Source of the DNA: Opitutus sp.
GTDB taxonomy: Bacteria > Verrucomicrobiota > Verrucomicrobiia > Opitutales > Opitutaceae
Assembly: GCA_009695305.1 (NCBI GenBank)
Contig: SIBG01000042.1
Span: forward strand, 1 to 34,350
Length of the DNA: 34,350 bases
Direction of reading: 5' to 3'
The translations under genes were made by a program, and so were the position numbers. Below, one piece after another: positions 10,564 through 18,060 of the stretch (position 1 is its first letter; each line of letters begins with the position of its first letter). The notes beneath the pieces are model-generated. The model was not told the DNA's origin and did no database searches. It saw only the letters and a list, made by a program, of their open reading frames with translations.

Positions 10564-11454
10564 TCAGCTTCGCAAAAATCGGCCGATGAGCGGCCGGACT
10601 TCGGCGCCAGCGTCCTCGAGCACGTAGTGCCCGGCATCGCCGAGCCGCACCGTCTCCGCGTCCGGATAGATCGTTTGCCAGCGGGCCAGAAACTGATCGT
10701 TAAAGCAAAAATCGCGGCCGCCCCAGACGATAAGTTTTTTGCGATCAACCAGCGTCGGCAACGCCGCTTCGATTCGCGCCAGCGTCGCGTGCGACGCGTG
10801 TCCAGCCTCCAGCGGAATGTCCTGCACAAAGCGGTGCACCGCAATCCGGCTCGCCCATCCGTCATAGGGCAACAGGTAACCGCGCTGCTCGTCACTCGTG
10901 AGCACGCGTCGATGCATCGCCATCCACGTGGCGGGCCAGGCGAAGCCATTAAGGCCCCGCACCAGCCACTCGCCAATGAGCGGCGCCCGACAGAGGGCAA
11001 TGCGCGCGGGAATCCAGTCCGAGACAAACGCGGCGGTATTCAGAATGACGATTTTCCCTATCAAGTCCGGATGGCGCGGCGCCCAACCAAACCCGATCGC
11101 CCCGCCCCAGTCATGCACGACAAGATGCACGCGCTTTAGACCCAGCGACGCGACGAGCGCCTCGATGTCCGCGATGCGGGTCGCGAGCGTGTAGTCGTAG
11201 TCCTGCGGTTTCTCGGAAAGCCCCATGCCGACGTGATCGGGCGCGATGCAGCGCCAAGTCGGCGCCAGTTCGCGAATGAGATTCCGATAATAAAACGACC
11301 ACGTCGGATTGCCGTGCAGCATGAGCACCGCTTCATCCGACCGCGGACCCTCGTCGATGAAACTCATCCGAGCGCCACGCGGCGTGAGGAATGACTTCGA
11401 CGCAAACGGATAGAGGCGCGCGAGCCAGTCCGGGATCTGCAATGGCGTCACCAT
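10564..11454 (-). CDS. oleB: OleB-like alpha/beta hydrolase (haloalkane-dehalogenase fold; putative beta-lactone decarboxylase)
   Basis: 296 residues of the haloalkane-dehalogenase type: oxyanion motif HGNPTW (47-52), nucleophile Asp115 in VVHDWGGAIGFG, and a C-terminal catalytic His in DAGHYVLEDAG. OleB belongs to this family and removes CO2 from the cis-beta-lactone made by OleC, giving a long-chain olefin. Assignment as OleB rather than a dehalogenase rests on context: the ATG at 11454 overlaps the oleA stop (ATGGTGA), the usual oleA-oleB coupling. An ATG at 11475 would extend it by 7 residues. It is the last gene of the operon and ends 2 bases from the convergent yjhG stop. OleC (AMP-ligase-like) and OleD (reductase) do not follow, so the substrate may be made elsewhere or may differ. 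Confidence 0.75.
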   Translation of the reverse strand: MVTPLQIPDWLARLYPFASKSFLTPRGARMSFIDEGPRSDEAVLMLHGNPTWSFYYRNLIRELAPTWRCIAPDHVGMGLSEKPQDYDYTLATRIADIEALVASLGLKRVHLVVHDWGGAIGFGWAPRHPDLIGKIVILNTAAFVSDWIPARIALCRAPLIGEWLVRGLNGFAWPATWMAMHRRVLTSDEQRGYLLPYDGWASRIAVHRFVQDIPLEAGHASHATLARIEAALPTLVDRKKLIVWGGRDFCFNDQFLARWQTIYPDAETVRLGDAGHYVLEDAGAEVRPLIGRFLRS

Positions 11455-12473
11455 TCGAGCGCGAGCATCAGGCAATTGAGCCCGCTGCCGATGCCGAGCA
11501 GCCCGACGCGGTCGCCCTCGCGCACCGCGCCCGCCTCAACCGCGGCGGCCAGCGTCGCCGGCAACGCGACCGACCCGGTGTTGCCCAGCGTTTCGAACGT
11601 CGAGAAATCCTTCGCCAAGTCGAGCCCGAGGGTTTCGTAGAGTTTTCGGCGGTGGGTGCTGCCGACTTGGTGGCAGATAAAACGATTGAACTCGGTCCCC
11701 TGCCCGGCCGTGAAGTCGCGCCACGTCTCACTCGCCAGCCCGACGCCGGCGAGAAGCAGTTGCTCGGAGTCGGTCTGCATCGCCATCGCATCTGCGCCAT
11801 GCGTGTCGCCTTGGCAAAGCTCACTGTGCTGGGTCGCGGCGCGGGCGACGCCGCCGAGCAGCCGGTGCGCGCGCCCTTGCACGAGTGCGCGATGGCAAAC
11901 GATCGCGCCGACGGCACCCGAACCGATGGTAAGGTTGGCGAAGTAAGGCTTGATCTCATTTCGTGTCAGCGGCCGATCGAGCAGCGTGCGTAACGTCTGT
12001 TCCACGAGCGGGCGGCCGTTTTCTCCCGCGACGATCATCGCGCAACGAATCTGTCCCGACTCGATCATGCTGGCGGCAACCGTCAGCGAATTCAGCAGAC
12101 CGAGGCACGCGTTCGACACATCGAAAATTTGGGCCGTGGCCGGCAGCCCGATCTTGCGGTGGGCGAACGAAGCCGTCGCCGGTTCCAGCATGTCGCGGCT
12201 GACCGCCGCGTGAATGAACAGCTCGACCTGTTCCGCGCGCAGTGCCGATTTCGCCAGCACCGCGCGGCCCGCCACCGCGCTGGCCTCCGATGGACGAGTG
12301 CCTTCAGGCCACATTCGGCGCTCGCGGATGCCGGTCATTAACTCGAGCCGGCCGGCGGGCAACTTGAGGCGCTCATAGAGCGGCCGAAGCCGCTCCTCGA
12401 TGCCCGCGGAGGTCCAGACTTCGTCGGGCAGCGCGACGGCGAGAGACTCGATACAAACGTTTTCGAATTTCAT
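11448..12473 (-). CDS. oleA: OleA-like thiolase (head-to-head acyl-CoA condensing enzyme, KAS III superfamily)
   Basis: OleA joins two long acyl chains by non-decarboxylative Claisen condensation to a beta-keto acid, the first step of long-chain olefin or ketone synthesis. The 341-residue protein has the thiolase triad Cys123 (DVSNACLGLLNSL), His268 (FICHQVGSTH) and Asn298 (LGNTGSVALP). Glu97 in SRDMLEPATA is at the place of the OleA-specific glutamate that acts as base, and distinguishes it from FabH. It starts 10 bases after the fabI stop and overlaps oleB. A plain 3-oxoacyl-ACP synthase III annotation would be the automated call, but Glu97 and the oleB neighbour favour OleA. Here it would accept the chains made by the upstream FAS genes; that is inference. 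Confidence 0.82.
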   Translation of the reverse strand: MKFENVCIESLAVALPDEVWTSAGIEERLRPLYERLKLPAGRLELMTGIRERRMWPEGTRPSEASAVAGRAVLAKSALRAEQVELFIHAAVSRDMLEPATASFAHRKIGLPATAQIFDVSNACLGLLNSLTVAASMIESGQIRCAMIVAGENGRPLVEQTLRTLLDRPLTRNEIKPYFANLTIGSGAVGAIVCHRALVQGRAHRLLGGVARAATQHSELCQGDTHGADAMAMQTDSEQLLLAGVGLASETWRDFTAGQGTEFNRFICHQVGSTHRRKLYETLGLDLAKDFSTFETLGNTGSVALPATLAAAVEAGAVREGDRVGLLGIGSGLNCLMLALEW

Positions 12474-12483
12474 CCGGCGGAGC

Positions 12484-13296
12484 TCACTTCTCCATCCGCA
12501 TGGCCAGCCGGATGATTTCCTTGTCGAAATAGTTCAAGCCCAGCCCGGCGTCCACCACGAGCGTCGTGCCATTCACGCCGCTGCTGCGCTCGCTGAGCAG
12601 GAAGAGCACGGCGTTGGCCACCTCCTGCGTTTCGAGATTCTTTTTTCGAAAAGTCAGTTTCTCCGCATAAAGATAACTTTCGAGGTAGCCGGGGATACCG
12701 GCGGATGCGCTGGTCTTGAGCGGACCGGCGCCGACGGCATTGAAACGCACCGCGGAGTCGGCGCTGAACGACTTGGCGAGAAAACGCACGCTAGACTCGA
12801 GCGCAGCCTTGATCGGCCCCATGTAGCCGTAGTTGTCGGGCGTCACCAGCAAGGACGAGATGCCGATGGTGACAACCGAGGCGTTTTTCACGAGGTGCGG
12901 CTGAAAGGCCCGCGCAATCTCCACGAGCGAAAACGCCGACACCGCGGTGGCCTGCAGAAAATCCGCGCGTTTCGTCTCGTGGAACGCCTTGAATCCGTCG
13001 CCGTAATTCGCAAAGGCAATGGAGTGGATGATGCCGTGCAGCGGGGCCTGGCCGGCCGCGGCGATCGCGGTGGCGAGCCGGGCGGCCGCGGCTTCGTCCT
13101 CGACGTCGCAGACGTAGACTGGCTTGCCGGCAAGTTGCGCCTCGAGCGACTTTCGCCGCGTCTCGGAGCGCACGCTGTAAAGCACCCGGGCGCCCTGCGC
13201 CTCGAGCGATTGGGCGACCGACCAGGCGACGCTCTTGCGATTGGCCACGCCCAACACGAGAAACGTTTTGCCGGCGAGTTGAAGAAAGTCGGACAT
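12484..13296 (-). CDS. fabI: Enoyl-ACP reductase, FabI-type, with the first active-site Tyr replaced
   Basis: SDR-fold protein (270 residues) that should reduce trans-2-enoyl-ACP with NAD(P)H. FabI signatures: GKTFLVLGVANRKSVAW (nucleotide binding, FabI-style GxxxxxS), CDVEDEAA, LHGIIHSIAFA and VRFNAVGAGPLKTSASAGI. Tyr156 and Lys163 (NYGYMGPIK) match the E. coli numbering exactly. The position of Tyr146 is Ile (TIGISSLL). This enzyme lies in a dedicated lipid operon, so it is probably a specialised paralogue rather than the housekeeping reductase. It could have altered substrate choice, or act on a conjugated or branched enoyl chain. It begins 60 bases after fabZ, with an imperfect palindrome between them. 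Confidence 0.88.
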   Translation of the reverse strand: MSDFLQLAGKTFLVLGVANRKSVAWSVAQSLEAQGARVLYSVRSETRRKSLEAQLAGKPVYVCDVEDEAAAARLATAIAAAGQAPLHGIIHSIAFANYGDGFKAFHETKRADFLQATAVSAFSLVEIARAFQPHLVKNASVVTIGISSLLVTPDNYGYMGPIKAALESSVRFLAKSFSADSAVRFNAVGAGPLKTSASAGIPGYLESYLYAEKLTFRKKNLETQEVANAVLFLLSERSSGVNGTTLVVDAGLGLNYFDKEIIRLAMRMEK

Positions 13297-13312
13297 ACGA
13301 CGGTTTTTGAGC

Positions 13313-13358
13313 AGGAGCCGGCTTGCAGGCGATTCGAATCGCGCGCCAGCGCGCTCCT
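13313..13358. repeat. 46-bp imperfect palindrome (REP-like) between fabZ and fabI
   Basis: AGGAGC (13313-13318) and GCTCCT (13353-13358) are symmetric about a perfect 12-bp core CGATTCGAATCG (13330-13341), with smaller GC-rich hairpins between. The layout resembles the extragenic REP/BIME elements that occur in many copies in some genomes. The left arm to core fills the fabI-fabZ gap and the last bases touch the fabZ stop. It may influence mRNA stability between the two genes. Copy number elsewhere cannot be judged from this window. Confidence 0.55.
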
Positions 13359-13803
13359 ACCGCGGAGCCTCCGGGATTTTCCAGGCGACCGCGAAATTCA
13401 CGCTCAGCACCCGGGTGCCATCCGCTTTCTTGACCGCACCGCTCATCATGGTGAACCCCCCCATCGCTTCTTTTTTGCTCACCTCGATGAGCACGGTCTC
13501 ACCCGGATAAACCGGATTACGAAACCGCACCTCGGTGATTTTCGCCAGCAACGGCACGCCTTCGCCCGGCTGGGCCCCGGCCGCCAGGGCCTGCCGCGCC
13601 ATGAGCAGCCCGCCCGCTTGAAAGACCGCTTCGCACAGCAACACCCCCGGCGTGATCGGCGCGCCCGGATAGTGGCCTTGATAAAAATCCTCGTCCGCGC
13701 GAAACGTGCGTCGCGCGACGAGGCCGGTCGCGGACTCGGACACGATTTCGTCCACGAACAAGAACGGCGGGCGATGCGGGATGAGATCGGTGACTGGGCT
13801 CAT
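13357..13803 (-). CDS. fabZ: FabZ-like 3-hydroxyacyl-ACP dehydratase (hotdog fold)
   Basis: 148-residue single-domain hotdog protein that removes water from 3-hydroxyacyl-ACP. It shows the FabZ pattern: IPHRPPFLFVDEI at the start, then QGHYPGAPITPGVLLCEAVFQ with catalytic His44 and Glu58, 14 residues apart as in FabZ. Length is typical. It starts 3 bases after the end of the CrtI-like gene upstream, so the two are likely translationally coupled. With fabF, acp and fabI it gives three of the four elongation-cycle activities; the ketoreductase (FabG) is missing from this operon and would have to come from the housekeeping set. Confidence 0.9.
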   Translation of the reverse strand: MSPVTDLIPHRPPFLFVDEIVSESATGLVARRTFRADEDFYQGHYPGAPITPGVLLCEAVFQAGGLLMARQALAAGAQPGEGVPLLAKITEVRFRNPVYPGETVLIEVSKKEAMGGFTMMSGAVKKADGTRVLSVNFAVAWKIPEAPR

Positions 13804-13806
13804 GAA

Positions 13807-15267
13807 TTAGATGACCGTCGCGACAGCCGACGCAGCGCGCTTCTGGTCGAAGAGCGCCTTGTCGATTTTTTGGGCGACGATTACGCCGTAGTTAATCACG
13901 CCCAGCCAGCCGGACATGATGATGCCGACCGAGCCCGCGTGATAAAGGCCCGGCAGCTTCTCGGGCAAATCCATGGAAACTTTCAAGCCCTCGAACTTGG
14001 TGCCGAACGCCGTGCCCCCCAGATGGGTGGTGTAGCGCTCAATCGTGCGCGGTGTCGCCGCCTCCCGCCAGTCGATCTTCGCGCTCACGCCCGGGATGTA
14101 TTTCTCCAGCGCGGCCAGCGATTCGTCGATCAGCCGCTGCTTCTCCCGCTCGTAGCCCTCATCCGAGAGTTTCTTCCAGTCGCCATATTGCCCGTTGAGC
14201 GAGACCACCACGGTATAGCGGTCGGCGCCGGGACGAGTGTCGGGATAATAGACGGAAAACGTGCGGCTGGTGGTGTGGAAATCGATCAGTTCGGCGCTGC
14301 TGAAATGCGGGTTCTCTGACGTAAACACCAGGTCGCCGATGTGCGGGATGCTTTCTCCTTTCCGGATGCCGAAGTAAACCTGGCAGGAGCTGGAGTTGAT
14401 CCGCACCGCGCGCGCCTCCGCGAGGTAGTCGGCGGGAAAATTCTCTTCGCCGCCGAGCCGGAAGATCGTGTTCTTGATGCTCGCGTTTGAGAGAATGGTC
14501 TTCGCGCGAATGACCCGGCCGCTGCTGGCCACGATCCCGCAGGCAACCTTTTGACCGTCCTGCTCCTCGACCAGAATTTTTTCCACAAGCACTTTTTTGC
14601 GCACCTCGACCCCGTTTTTTTTCAGTTCGAGGATCATTTTTTCGATCAATGAATCCGAACCGCCGCGAAACGTGTAGACGCCCGAGCCCATGAAATTTGA
14701 AAAGACGATGCCGTAGGTAATCGCGGGATCGTCTAGCGTCGAGCCGTTGGCATAGGCGATTGGCTCCATCAGCAGGCGTTTCACATCGTCGCGTCCCGGG
14801 AAAAAACGCTCGAGCATTTCGCCCGTGGTCTCGGGGTTGTTGTCGTAGAAATTCATCGCCCGGAGGTGGTCGTAAAATTTTTCGACGTGCGGGCGGTCGA
14901 GACCGAATTTTTCCACGAGCACCCGCGTGTAGTCCTCGCGCGTGAACGTCGTCCACACATCCATCTGGGGATTCACAAAGCGGATGTCCTTCAGCGGCAC
15001 GATCGAGTCGGAGATCTCCTGCGTCCAGTATTTGCGGCACGACTTGATCATGCCAGCGGGAAACCCGTGCAGCGAGATGTCGAAGATATGGCCGCCTTTA
15101 CGCGTGAACCACGTGGCGAGACCGCCGAACTGATAGTGGTGCTCGAGCAGCAGCACGCGGTGGCCGGCCTTCGCGAGGACGTTCGCCCCCGTGAGACCGC
15201 CCAGGCCACTGCCGATGACGATCACGTCATACTCGTCCGCGACACCTTTGAGCCAGTCGTAAGCCAT
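13807..15267 (-). CDS. CrtI/phytoene-desaturase-like FAD-dependent oxidoreductase (copy nearest fabZ)
   Basis: 486-residue flavoprotein. FAD-binding Rossmann motif near the N terminus: [20 protein letters not shown], then [16 protein letters not shown]; the C terminus holds a second FAD block ([22 protein letters not shown]). These features fit the phytoene desaturase, carotenoid isomerase and retinol saturase superfamily. No carotenoid genes lie nearby. Placement between acp and fabZ suggests it desaturates, saturates or isomerises an acyl chain, as proposed for CrtI-like proteins in anammox ladderane gene clusters. It shares organisation but only limited visible sequence with the second CrtI-like protein, so the two probably have different roles. 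The substrate is not known. Confidence 0.85.
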   Translation of the reverse strand: MAYDWLKGVADEYDVIVIGSGLGGLTGANVLAKAGHRVLLLEHHYQFGGLATWFTRKGGHIFDISLHGFPAGMIKSCRKYWTQEISDSIVPLKDIRFVNPQMDVWTTFTREDYTRVLVEKFGLDRPHVEKFYDHLRAMNFYDNNPETTGEMLERFFPGRDDVKRLLMEPIAYANGSTLDDPAITYGIVFSNFMGSGVYTFRGGSDSLIEKMILELKKNGVEVRKKVLVEKILVEEQDGQKVACGIVASSGRVIRAKTILSNASIKNTIFRLGGEENFPADYLAEARAVRINSSSCQVYFGIRKGESIPHIGDLVFTSENPHFSSAELIDFHTTSRTFSVYYPDTRPGADRYTVVVSLNGQYGDWKKLSDEGYEREKQRLIDESLAALEKYIPGVSAKIDWREAATPRTIERYTTHLGGTAFGTKFEGLKVSMDLPEKLPGLYHAGSVGIIMSGWLGVINYGVIVAQKIDKALFDQKRAASAVATVI

Positions 15268-15306
15268 GGATAGTGCGGAGTAAAAACTGGCCCGCGGAAG
15301 CGCTCC

Positions 15307-16164
15307 TCAGAGTTTGAGCGCGCGCAGATACTGAAACGAATCGGGAATGGACCGGAGTGGAGTTGTGGTCTCGTCCTCAAGAAAATAGTGCTGCACGCCA
15401 ATCTTTTGAGCGGCGGTGAGGATCTCGGTCCAGTTGATCTGGCCCTCGCCGACGGTCACCTTGGCCGTCGGGGGGCTTCCGCCCGTGTGGGTGCCGCGGG
15501 CAAAGTCTTTCAGCATGTCCTTGATGTGAAGCATCGAGAAGCGGGTGGGATATTTCGCCAGGAGCTTGGCGGGGTCCGTGCCGGTGATGAAGGCCCAGTA
15601 GACATCCATCTGGTAGGTCACGAGGTCGGCCTTCGTCTCGCGCACGAGGATGTCGAACATCACCTCACCGTTGCCTGCGGCCGCCGGTCGGAATTCCAGA
15701 CCATGCGGATGATAACCGAAACGCAGGCCCGCTTTTTTGCAGGTGGCGCCCCACTCGTTGAACTTCGCGGCCATCGCGTGAGCCATCTCTTCGCTGAACG
15801 GCTTGTCCTTGCTGACCGGCGGATAGGGCACGATGACGAATTTCAGGCCGAGCGTCTTGGCGTCCCGGATTACGGCAGCGATATCTTTCTCGAAGAGGGC
15901 GTAGCCAAAGTGACCGCTGACCGGCACGAAGCCGCGCGACTTCAACTCGGCGGCGAACTGCTCCGGGTTGAGGCTGCCCGTGCCAGCGACCTCGACTTCC
16001 TTGATGCCGTAAGACTTCGCGAGATCGAGGGCCCCGGTGGTGCTCGCCGCGGTCTGCGCGCGGAGGCTGTAAAGCTGGAGACCCAGGTGGTCACGGAAGT
16101 CGACCGCGTGCACGGCGGCGGTGACGATGGAAAGGCACAACGAGGCGTAGAGCAGTTTTTTCAT
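15307..16164 (-). CDS. Secreted sugar phosphate isomerase/epimerase-like TIM-barrel protein
   Basis: 285 residues with a clear signal peptide (MKKLLYASLCLSIVTAAVHA). The barrel belongs to the xylose-isomerase-like/AP endonuclease 2 family: GLQLYSLRAQ, GIKEVEVAGTG, RFGYHPHGLEFRP, YQMDVYWAFITG, SMLHIKDML and YFLEDE place His, Asp, His and Glu at the usual metal positions at the barrel mouth. Exported members are very common in Verrucomicrobia and Planctomycetes and are linked to sugar-ring oxidation or epimerisation. It is the odd gene in this lipid operon, between the two CrtI-like genes with 29- and 39-base gaps. Either it was inserted and rides on the promoter, or it modifies a sugar head group; the first is simpler. 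Confidence 0.85.
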   Translation of the reverse strand: MKKLLYASLCLSIVTAAVHAVDFRDHLGLQLYSLRAQTAASTTGALDLAKSYGIKEVEVAGTGSLNPEQFAAELKSRGFVPVSGHFGYALFEKDIAAVIRDAKTLGLKFVIVPYPPVSKDKPFSEEMAHAMAAKFNEWGATCKKAGLRFGYHPHGLEFRPAAAGNGEVMFDILVRETKADLVTYQMDVYWAFITGTDPAKLLAKYPTRFSMLHIKDMLKDFARGTHTGGSPPTAKVTVGEGQINWTEILTAAQKIGVQHYFLEDETTTPLRSIPDSFQYLRALKL

Positions 16165-16193
16165 GACAACGGGGAGGATATGTCGCGCGGCTC

Positions 16194-17642
16194 CTAGCCT
16201 TTTTGCAAGACGTGATAGTTGGCCATCGAGATGCCGCTTAACATGGCGCCAACGATCCCAAGGAACCCCTGGTCGGTGCCGCAGAGGTAAAGATTTGCGA
16301 GGGCCGTCCGGCCCTGGCGGTTTTTCACCGGGGCGCCATAAATGGCCCCACCGAAGTGGCCGGTGAATTTTGTGATCGTGCGCGGCGTAAACATGTCGGT
16401 GGTCAGCGTCGCGGCCGCCAGCGCACCCGGCTCGGCGAGCGGAGGCAGAAAACGCTGCGCACTGCGCTGGACCGCCTCAAACCACCGCTGCTTGTCGGCG
16501 CGGTAATGATCCTCGGAGAGATTGGCCCAGTGGTCGTAGTCCGCGAGGCACGTCACGCGCAAGATCCCCTCGCTCAGCTCGCGCCCGGGGCCGTAGTCGA
16601 AGTTATTGGGGAGGCAAATGACGCCACTGCGCGGATCGACCTGCGTGGCAGGCCGCTCGTAGTGGAAGCGCTCCGAGTCGTTAAAAAAAATAATCGTGTC
16701 ACTCCCCCACCCGAGTTCGGCCGGCTGCCGGTTGAGAATCGTGATCGTTTCGACGAATGACAGCCGCCCGACCTTGGTGGCCACGGCGTCCGCGCTGCGG
16801 TCGATCTCCGGCCCCAGCGCGATCAACCGCTCGGTTTCCGGCGCACCGATGGAGGAGATGACGTGATCGGCCGTGATTTCGTCGCCCGAGTCCAGCACGA
16901 GCGTCGTGGCGAGGCCGGCGCGCGCGATGATGCGTTGCACGCCGCACTTCATCCGCCGCTCGCCGCCCGCGGCGCGGTATTTTTCCAGGAGCACGCGCAG
17001 CACGAGCCGCACACCCTCGAACGGCCGCGCGAAGCCCTCGAGGAACAGCGCCTTGAACATGATGACGAACTGCCCGAACTCCATGTCGCGCTCCGTCGCG
17101 CTCCCGTAATACATCAGCGGGCAGAACAGCATGTCCTCGAGCAGTGGTTCGTTCAGGTGGCGCCGCACGATCGCTCGGGCCGATACCGGCTGCGCGTCGA
17201 GCGAGACATCGTCATAGCCGCGCACGACCGCGACGAGCCGGCGAAAGCCGTCAATCTGCGTGGGAAATTTCGCCGCGATTTCGCTTTCCAGCACCGCGAA
17301 GTCATTCGTGAAACGCAGCGACGTCTCGCCCCGCGGACCGAAGGCCATCCGCGACTGCTTCTGCTCGCAAAGGGCAAATTCATCGCGCTCGATGCGGAGC
17401 TGCCGCAGCAGCTTGCCGAGGGGCGTCCCCTTCACGCCCGGCCGCACGAAGTTCGTCATGGCGTGCAGGCCGACGTCGAATTTCCGCCCGCCGATGCTAT
17501 AAAAACTATTGAGGCCGCCGACCGTGTTGTGGCGCTCGAAGATGCACACCTGCTTGCCGAAATGCGCGAGTCGGATGCCGGCGGCGAGGCCGGACATGCC
17601 AGCGCCGATGATGGCGACATCGTAATGCGAGCGGGTGTTCAT
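16194..17642 (-). CDS. CrtI/phytoene-desaturase-like FAD-dependent oxidoreductase (copy nearest acp)
   Basis: 482-residue flavoprotein with an N-terminal FAD motif (YDVAIIGAGMSGLAAGIRLA, then CIFERHNTVGGLNSFY) and a C-terminal FAD block (LYLCGTDQGFLGIVGAMLSG). Between them are GGRKFDVGLHAM and a hydrophobic middle region expected of enzymes acting on polyene or acyl chains. It belongs to the carotenoid desaturase/isomerase/saturase superfamily like the second copy, but the two differ in most positions outside the FAD sites. Expected role: redox chemistry on an ACP-bound or free acyl chain. A 136-base gap with a REP-like element and a possible terminator separates it from acp, so it may be made at a lower level than fabF and acp. 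Confidence 0.85.
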   Translation of the reverse strand: MNTRSHYDVAIIGAGMSGLAAGIRLAHFGKQVCIFERHNTVGGLNSFYSIGGRKFDVGLHAMTNFVRPGVKGTPLGKLLRQLRIERDEFALCEQKQSRMAFGPRGETSLRFTNDFAVLESEIAAKFPTQIDGFRRLVAVVRGYDDVSLDAQPVSARAIVRRHLNEPLLEDMLFCPLMYYGSATERDMEFGQFVIMFKALFLEGFARPFEGVRLVLRVLLEKYRAAGGERRMKCGVQRIIARAGLATTLVLDSGDEITADHVISSIGAPETERLIALGPEIDRSADAVATKVGRLSFVETITILNRQPAELGWGSDTIIFFNDSERFHYERPATQVDPRSGVICLPNNFDYGPGRELSEGILRVTCLADYDHWANLSEDHYRADKQRWFEAVQRSAQRFLPPLAEPGALAAATLTTDMFTPRTITKFTGHFGGAIYGAPVKNRQGRTALANLYLCGTDQGFLGIVGAMLSGISMANYHVLQKG

Positions 17643-17657
17643 GGGATGGTCCGCGCG

Positions 17658-17721
17658 CGCCCGGCGAAGCCGGGCGTGGCGTTCTAGCTGGATTGCTTCG
17701 TTGCTGCGCTCCTCGCAACGA
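17658..17721. repeat. REP-like palindromic sequences between acp and the CrtI-like gene
   Basis: Two hairpins lie side by side. CGCCCGGC/GCCGGGCG (17658-17665 and 17669-17676) is perfect with a GAA loop. TCGTTGC/GCAACGA (17698-17704 and 17715-17721) encloses a 10-base loop and sits in the context CTGGATTGCTTCG. Sequences of the latter type recur in many bacterial genomes as dispersed extragenic palindromes. They lie between genes of one operon, so they may tune mRNA decay. Confidence 0.5.
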
Positions 17722-17724
17722 CAA

Positions 17725-17750
17725 ACAAAAAGGCCGGGAGGTGAATCCCG
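17725..17750 (-). terminator. Possible weak intrinsic terminator or attenuator after acp
   Basis: On the minus strand CGGGA (17750-17746) pairs with TCCCG (17739-17735) across a 6-base loop, followed by GGCCTTTTTGT. A short stem and a five-T run make a weak terminator. It would let fabF-acp transcripts end here while a fraction reads on into the flavoenzyme genes. The stem is short enough that chance is possible. Confidence 0.35.
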
Positions 17751-17778
17751 ACCGACGCGCCAGTGTCAAACTCGCGTC

Positions 17779-18060
17779 TCAGCCCTTGGGCGCGAGCGCG
17801 TTGAACTTCGGCGCCAGGTATTCTGCGCTGCTGTCCAGCGAGGCGAGCTGCTGGTAGTCCTTCTCGGGGACCTCGATGCCATGGCGTTTGCGCAGCTCCA
17901 TGACGATGTCCAGGAAATCCATGCTATCGAGCTGAAGCTGGTCGCGCAGCCGGATGTCCGGCTTGACGTTCGTCAGGTCTTCGTCGGGCGCGATGTCGGC
18001 AATGATGTCGAGCACCACCTTCTTGCATTCGTCTTTGGTCATGTTGGCTGTGAGCGGCAT
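17779..18060 (-). CDS. Acyl carrier protein dedicated to the lipid operon
   Basis: 93-residue acidic helical protein. Ser46 in LQLDSMDFLDIV is the phosphopantetheine attachment site (DSM in place of the more usual DSL). Its start codon overlaps the fabF stop (TAATG), so the two are translationally coupled, as expected for a partner ketosynthase and carrier. A second in-frame ATG at 18042 would remove 6 residues. The protein is somewhat longer than the housekeeping ACP (about 78 residues) and has a tail ending FNALAPKG, consistent with a specialised carrier. No phosphopantetheinyl transferase is present in the window. Confidence 0.92.
   Translation of the reverse strand: MPLTANMTKDECKKVVLDIIADIAPDEDLTNVKPDIRLRDQLQLDSMDFLDIVMELRKRHGIEVPEKDYQQLASLDSSAEYLAPKFNALAPKG

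Noticed and set aside
12400-14319. A 639-codon plus-strand frame opposite fabI, fabZ and the end of the flavoenzyme gene
   Set aside because: It spans three real genes with clear catalytic motifs and shows no domain of its own.
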